A stretch of DNA of 62,079 nucleotides from an uncultured Bacillota bacterium (GTDB lineage: Bacteria; Bacillota; Clostridia; Peptostreptococcales; Anaerovoracaceae). Shown piece by piece: positions 57,962 through 62,079 of the stretch; the stretch's first letter is position 1; each line of letters opens with the position of its first letter. A model generated the notes under the pieces. That model saw only the letters and a program-made list of their open reading frames with translations. It did no database searches and was not told where the DNA came from. The translations under genes and the position numbers were made by a program. The stretch covers positions 1 to 62,079 of the forward strand of contig CAUDEQ010000003.1 of assembly GCA_958448635.1 (NCBI GenBank), read 5' to 3'.

Positions 57962-58582
57962 TCACCTGCATAGAAGCTTTTCCGTATGGCTTCGTATTTC
58001 CTGCTCTATCTCTTCTATGCTTTGCGATGCGTCTATTCCTACTATCCGATTTGGATATTCTCTTTCCAACGCTTCATATCCGTCAAATACCGCCTGATGG
58101 AACGAAGCATTCTCCATCTCTATCCTGTCCTTTTCCCTTCCCTCTATTCTGAGGCTGCCTGCCTGAGGTCTGAGCTTTAAAAGAAACGTCATGTGCGGCA
58201 TGTATTTTTCAACTGCATAGCTGTTTATTATACCTACGCTGTCACCAAGTCCTCTGCCATATCCCTGATATGCGATGCTGGAATCGATGAACCTGTCGCA
58301 GATCACTACCTTTCCCGCATCGATTGCCGGACCGATCACCTGGTGAACGTGCTGTGCCCTCGATGCCGCATACAGCATGGCTTCTGCCACCGCAGACAGC
58401 TTCTCGTTTTCGGGGTCAAGTATTATGTTTCGGATCTTTTCTCCTATTTCAGTTCCTCCCGGCTCTCTTGTGAGAACGACGTCATATCCCTTTGATTCAA
58501 GATATTCCTTGAGTCTTATTATCTGCGTCGATTTTCCTGAACCGTCTCCGCCCTCAAACGTGATGAAATACCCTTGCTTCAT
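57962..58582 (-). CDS. tmk: Thymidylate kinase
   Basis: Tmk phosphorylates dTMP to dTDP. This 206-aa enzyme has Walker A FEGGDGSGKSTQI, the DR(F/Y)-motif CDRFIDSSIAYQGYGRGLG and LTREPGGTEIGEKIR. The start is ATG 58582 after GAGAGTGG; the frame start at 58591 is a GTG inside the upstream gene's end. It follows a small membrane protein gene and precedes holB. Confidence 0.96.
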   Translation of the reverse strand: MKQGYFITFEGGDGSGKSTQIIRLKEYLESKGYDVVLTREPGGTEIGEKIRNIILDPENEKLSAVAEAMLYAASRAQHVHQVIGPAIDAGKVVICDRFIDSSIAYQGYGRGLGDSVGIINSYAVEKYMPHMTFLLKLRPQAGSLRIEGREKDRIEMENASFHQAVFDGYEALEREYPNRIVGIDASQSIEEIEQEIRSHTEKLLCR

Positions 58583-58584
58583 AG

Positions 58585-58842
58585 TTACCACTCTCGTTCC
58601 TTTTTATTCTTCTCTTCCATTCTTCTCCTGTATGCATCATATGGCGGATTATCTCTCCTGTAATCCGGCATCTGTGAGTAGCGGGCAAATTCCTGTTCTC
58701 TTTTATGCTTGCCGCTGTTCATATCCCGTTCCTTTCTTATGGCAACATTATATTCTTCAGTAAGCTTTCTGAAAATGATGAACATCACGACAGCCACCGG
58801 AACTATTACTAGCAATGAAAAAACAAATTCAAACAATCCCAT
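58585..58842 (-). CDS. Small single-pass membrane protein upstream of tmk
   Basis: I do not recognise this 85-aa protein. It has one helix near its N-terminus (MGLFEFVFSLLVIVPVAVVMF, here in pieces LFEFVFSLLVIV and PVAVVMFII) and a highly charged C-terminal part (KERDMNSGKHKREQEFARY, then RRMEEKNKKEREW). I chose ATG 58842 because a frame to 58944 gives a Cys-rich basic extension with no good ribosome binding site. It is the first gene of the tmk-holB-ricT group. Confidence 0.55.
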   Translation of the reverse strand: MGLFEFVFSLLVIVPVAVVMFIIFRKLTEEYNVAIRKERDMNSGKHKREQEFARYSQMPDYRRDNPPYDAYRRRMEEKNKKEREW

Positions 58843-59002
58843 ATCAAGCCTCTGCGATTCTTTCCCCAACAGATAATTATCCTTGCTGCTAAACGCCGCC
58901 TTTGGCAGACAGCTGCATCTGTACTTCAAAATTCCCCGGTTCAATATACAGCTTTATAGCGCATATTTTAATGAATGCTTCATTATACCACAAAACCTGC
59001 TC

Positions 59003-59046
59003 AACTGTAAAATAGAGAAACCCATGGGTTTCCCTATTTTACAGTT
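59003..59046. repeat. Near-perfect 44-base inverted repeat (terminator of the two-component system)
   Basis: The 21-base arm at 59003-59023 and its complement at 59026-59046 differ at one base, with only 2 bases between. The centre is CCCATGGG. On the minus strand the outer half has AACTGTAAAATAG. It lies 103 bases past the histidine kinase stop and could end that operon. Confidence 0.6.
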
Positions 59047-59148
59047 AAATATTCTTTTCCGGGTGTCTTACGTTGCTGTTTCTCTTTTCCTCTTGGCTTT
59101 CTATCGCAAATCCTCTCGGTTTGAGCTTTTCTGTGACTACGCTATTCA

Positions 59149-61092
59149 TCAACGCCTTTGCGGGAATTCCACCATCACCTTGAACAGATCTCCATCTATG
59201 CTTATCTTAAAGCTTCCACCCTGAAGTTCCGTAAGATTCTTTGCTATGGAAAGGCCCAGCCCGCTTCCTTCCGTATGTCTTGAGCTGTCGCCTCTTACAA
59301 AACGCTCCATCAGCTGCTCCTCTGAAATATTCAGCTGATATGCAGATGTGTTCTTATATGTTATCAGCACATTATCGCCCTTCTTTACCATCGACTGATA
59401 TACCCTTGTTCCGGGCTGAGAATATTTGCATATATTGTTCAATATATTATCGAATATCCTCCACATGCTTCTTCCATCTGCCATTATCTCTGCATTCTCA
59501 TCTGATATGTCGCTGATGAGCTTCAGCTGCTTATCCTCCATCTTGCTGTCATACTCTCCACAGGCCTGGCTCATCAGGACAGCCACTTTACATGGGACCA
59601 TGTCCAGCTTTACCGTACCTGTCGCCGCCTTGGATGCCTCCACAAGATCATCGGTCAGCTTCTTGAGGCGCTTCGACTGCCGGTCCAGCACATCTATATA
59701 CTCTGCAGTCTTCTCATCCGTTATCCCTTCGGAAGCAAGAAGATCCACGTAATTGATGATGGAGGTCAAAGGTGTTTTGATATCATGGGATACGTTAGTT
59801 ATAAGCTCGGTCTTGAACCTTTCGCTTTTCATCCTTTCCTCAACGGCCTTTGTCATTCCCTCGCTGATGCTGTTGAGGTCCTCCCCATGCTCCTTCAAAT
59901 CCAAAAACAGCTCCTTTGTATCTATTTTCCTGTCGAACTCACCATTGGCAAGACTTCTTCCGGCCTCCTTCAGTTTTTTCATTCCCAAAGCAATGTAGAT
60001 GATAAAGCCTTCCGTGAGTATCGCACCAACTGTCCATAGGAGCCATCCAAAGCCTCCCATGGCATATGTGGAAAGCAGCAGCAGGAAGTTTGCAAATATA
60101 CATGCAATGCCGATGGCTGCGCTTTTCCATACTATGGGGATACCTTTCACTAATGCGCCACACCTGCTTGATGTCTTTTTCACAAAGAAAATCAAGAGTC
60201 CCATGGTCTTTCTTATTAAGGTAATTACAAGCCTTAACATCATGCAGCACAGCGAGTTCTTCAGCACAGTCCCTGTTTTTATCTTGATGGATAATATGAG
60301 TATGAACCCCAGGATAACCGTTGCACCGATTACAGCATCCATCACTGCCAATGCACAAAGAATTTCAGGAGTGATGTCCCATAAAACCTGCTCATTTACA
60401 GCGACGAGGATGGCTGCTGCCGCAACTGCCAGCACGATGGCAATTTCAATGGGAAGATGCGATGCCATGCTTTCTTTTCCCTTTTCCCTTCCAACCGAGG
60501 AAATGAGAAATACCATCATCAATATAAATATTATTATGCAGGCTGCTGCTGCTGCGATGGCAGGGTCACCGTAATCATGCATCGTCGACAGCTGCTGATA
60601 AATTCGAAATATATCCTCCGGAACGTTTCCTTCGCTGATGGTGGCAAAATACACATCAATATCCATTCCTTCATAAGACACCTCACTGTGATATGCACCC
60701 GGAGAGTTCACCAGCTTGTTGTTCAGAGTTCGGCTATTGACCGCCTGACCGTCCTCCACAAATGTTATCGGGAGATTTTCATCGGTTATTGTGACTACAT
60801 ATCCGAAATTGTTTTCGGAATCAATGATCTCTTTTTCTCCATATATCAGCTCATCTTCTTCGCTGATTTCACCTGAGCCTGTCATGTGGACATACTGTGC
60901 TATCCGGGAGGCGGCAAATGTGGAAGTCTTGTTGTAAATGTCCTTTTCAATGGCCGCATCTGAAGATGAATACCAATGTGAGCCTATGTTGAAAACGATT
61001 ATTACCGCTGACAATGCAGCAACAGCCACACATGCTACTGCTATGATGAAGGCAATCGTTTTTGCGATGATGCTGTTTCTTATTTTTTCCAT
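59149..61092 (-). CDS. Sensor histidine kinase with large membrane domain
   Basis: This 647-aa protein has an N-terminal helix (about residues 8-33), an extracytoplasmic sensor of about 130 residues, then about six more helices (about 175-370), a HAMP-like linker, the HisKA box FKTELITNVSHDIKTPLTSI with the phosphorylated His, and the ATP-binding domain with N-box DNILNNICKYS and G-box GSGLGLSIAKNL. The multi-helix middle is unusual for a VanS-like kinase. The start is ATG 61092 behind GTGAGG overlapping the regulator stop. The signal sensed is unknown. Confidence 0.9.
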   Translation of the reverse strand: MEKIRNSIIAKTIAFIIAVACVAVAALSAVIIVFNIGSHWYSSSDAAIEKDIYNKTSTFAASRIAQYVHMTGSGEISEEDELIYGEKEIIDSENNFGYVVTITDENLPITFVEDGQAVNSRTLNNKLVNSPGAYHSEVSYEGMDIDVYFATISEGNVPEDIFRIYQQLSTMHDYGDPAIAAAAACIIIFILMMVFLISSVGREKGKESMASHLPIEIAIVLAVAAAAILVAVNEQVLWDITPEILCALAVMDAVIGATVILGFILILSIKIKTGTVLKNSLCCMMLRLVITLIRKTMGLLIFFVKKTSSRCGALVKGIPIVWKSAAIGIACIFANFLLLLSTYAMGGFGWLLWTVGAILTEGFIIYIALGMKKLKEAGRSLANGEFDRKIDTKELFLDLKEHGEDLNSISEGMTKAVEERMKSERFKTELITNVSHDIKTPLTSIINYVDLLASEGITDEKTAEYIDVLDRQSKRLKKLTDDLVEASKAATGTVKLDMVPCKVAVLMSQACGEYDSKMEDKQLKLISDISDENAEIMADGRSMWRIFDNILNNICKYSQPGTRVYQSMVKKGDNVLITYKNTSAYQLNISEEQLMERFVRGDSSRHTEGSGLGLSIAKNLTELQGGSFKISIDGDLFKVMVEFPQRR

Positions 61093-61103
61093 GATAAAAT
61101 ACC

Positions 61104-61787
61104 TCACTCTATTTTATACCCTTGTCCCCAAACTACCTTAAGATGTCTCGGCCTTTCAGGATCTATCTCGACCTTTTCACGGAGATGACGAATATGTACG
61201 GCGACAGTTCCCTCCGAGCCGAATGCATCCTCCTTCCATACGTTTCTGTATATTTCTGCCGGCGAAAACACCTTGCCCGGGTTTTCCATAAGAAGCTTCA
61301 ATATTCCATACTCCTTGGGAGTCAGATTAACCTTCTCATCCATAAGCATTACCTCTTTCGCCTTGTCATCTATGGTAATATCCCCTATCTCGATAACATC
61401 TCTTTTTACCTTGGCAGTACCAAGCTCCATATATCGCCTCAGGTGTGATTTGACCCTGGCGATCACCTCTATAGGTTTGAATGGCTTGGTGATATAATCG
61501 TCTGCCCCCATGTTAAGCCCCAATATCATATCTGCATCCTCGCTCTTCGCCGTAAGAAAAATCACCGGTATATTTTTCTTCTCCCTCAGCTTTATCAATG
61601 CCTGCATTCCATCCATCTCCGGCATCATGATGTCCATAAGCACGAGATGGATATCATTGTTTTCAATTACCTCAAGGGCTTCAGCGCCATTGTAGGCCTC
61701 GTATAAGCCGTAGCCCTCGCCGGAAAGATAAATTTTCAAAGCAGATACAATATCCTTTTCATCGTCACATATCAATATGTTATACAT
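61104..61787 (-). CDS. Response regulator, OmpR/VanR type
   Basis: This 227-aa partner of the kinase has a receiver with acidic residues Asp8-Asp9, phosphoacceptor Asp52 (LVLMDIMMPEMDG) and Lys in ITKPFKPIEVIARV. A winged-helix DNA-binding domain follows, with LTPKEYGILKLLMENPGKVF and GTVAVHIRHLREKVE. The genes order regulator then kinase in one unit. Cell-envelope stress or antibiotic response is possible by family, but no target genes are beside it. Confidence 0.93.
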   Translation of the reverse strand: MYNILICDDEKDIVSALKIYLSGEGYGLYEAYNGAEALEVIENNDIHLVLMDIMMPEMDGMQALIKLREKKNIPVIFLTAKSEDADMILGLNMGADDYITKPFKPIEVIARVKSHLRRYMELGTAKVKRDVIEIGDITIDDKAKEVMLMDEKVNLTPKEYGILKLLMENPGKVFSPAEIYRNVWKEDAFGSEGTVAVHIRHLREKVEIDPERPRHLKVVWGQGYKIE

Positions 61788-62079
61788 CTCTCGTCAACCT
61801 CCGAGCATATTATGCCATTATTTCTTTTAACAATAAATACGGTAAATATTTAAGAATCCATTAAGAAACCTTTGCAGGCTTTAAACACGACGTTTCACAC
61901 GCATTGTCTCCACGAACACATAAAAAAACTGCTGATAAAGCCTTCGCAACGATTTATTATATAACAAAGCTTTATAATTTGCAGGCTTTGTTAAAATTTC
62001 CGGTTGAAACTCTCCTTGGATTCAACATATCTAAGCGGCAAGTATAAAATGTCATGCTTTTTTATTACATGCGTTATAA
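61788..62079. other. Upstream region of the two-component system, no gene seen
   Basis: No ORF with a ribosome binding site ends here within view. A hairpin, AACAAAGC (61963-61970) with GCTTTGTT (61985-61992), may end a gene lying beyond the window. The A/T-rich 61800-61860 stretch probably holds the regulator's promoter and leader. Confidence 0.45.

Overview
The window comes from an anaerobic, endospore-forming, Gram-positive bacterium of the class Clostridia. It carries sporulation genes (spo0A, spoIVB, spoIIP, spoIID, gpr, spmAB), a type-III CoA-transferase, EtfAB and acyl-CoA dehydrogenase genes, and a complete 4-hydroxybutyryl-CoA dehydratase cluster. The nearest relatives I can suggest are amino-acid and GABA fermenters of the Anaerovoracaceae / Clostridium aminobutyricum type. 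That is an inference from gene content and recalled sequences, not a search. No phage, insertion sequence, CRISPR array or rRNA operon was seen. Most genes lie on the minus strand.

Layout. 1-0.9 kb: RNase P RNA and tRNA-Leu(CAG). 0.9-6.5 kb: nif3-like, trmK, rpoD, dnaG and dgt. 6.5-9.4 kb: a degenerate, split catalase-fold pair, dut and an M16 protease. 9.5-11.6 kb: a cysteine-rich protein, probably of the spore surface, and an orphan membrane-anchored protein. 11.9-14.3 kb: spo0A, spoIVB and a BofC-like protein. 14.4-18.9 kb: a CLC channel, a P-loop ATPase and small membrane or cysteine-rich proteins. 18.9-23.6 kb: the 4-hydroxybutyrate to crotonyl-CoA cluster (4-hydroxybutyrate dehydrogenase, CoA-transferase, AbfD, a NifU-like scaffold, an unknown small cysteine protein). 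23.6-25.2 kb: thiamine pyrophosphokinase and the ThiT transporter under a TPP riboswitch. 25.2-32 kb: glpK, hemW, lepA, a 50-aa coupled ORF, spoIIP, gpr and divergent rpsT. 32-35 kb: LD-carboxypeptidase, deoD, a DtxR-type regulator and a flavin oxidoreductase. 35-37.3 kb: a MerR regulator and a CoxE-like VWA protein.

37.4-42.8 kb: two transcription units, acyl-CoA dehydrogenase-etfB-etfA and CoA-transferase plus a fused double-hotdog protein related to beta-alanyl-CoA / 3-aminobutyryl-CoA ammonia-lyases. Read together they look like a compact route for activating, deaminating and reducing a beta-amino acid. This is the most interesting metabolic proposal in the window.

43-47.4 kb: metA (acetyl type), metY, a two-subunit fumarase and a flavoprotein. 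47.5-51.8 kb: spoIID, the feoA-feoB-feoC-like operon with repeated TTAG-N6-CTAA operator candidates, and rubrerythrin. 52-58.9 kb: murA, an AbrB-type regulator, a DUF948-like protein, spmAB, trmN6-like, ricT, holB and tmk. 59-61.8 kb: a two-component system.

Start codons were chosen from Shine-Dalgarno position and family alignment. Family names rest on motif recognition and memory only.
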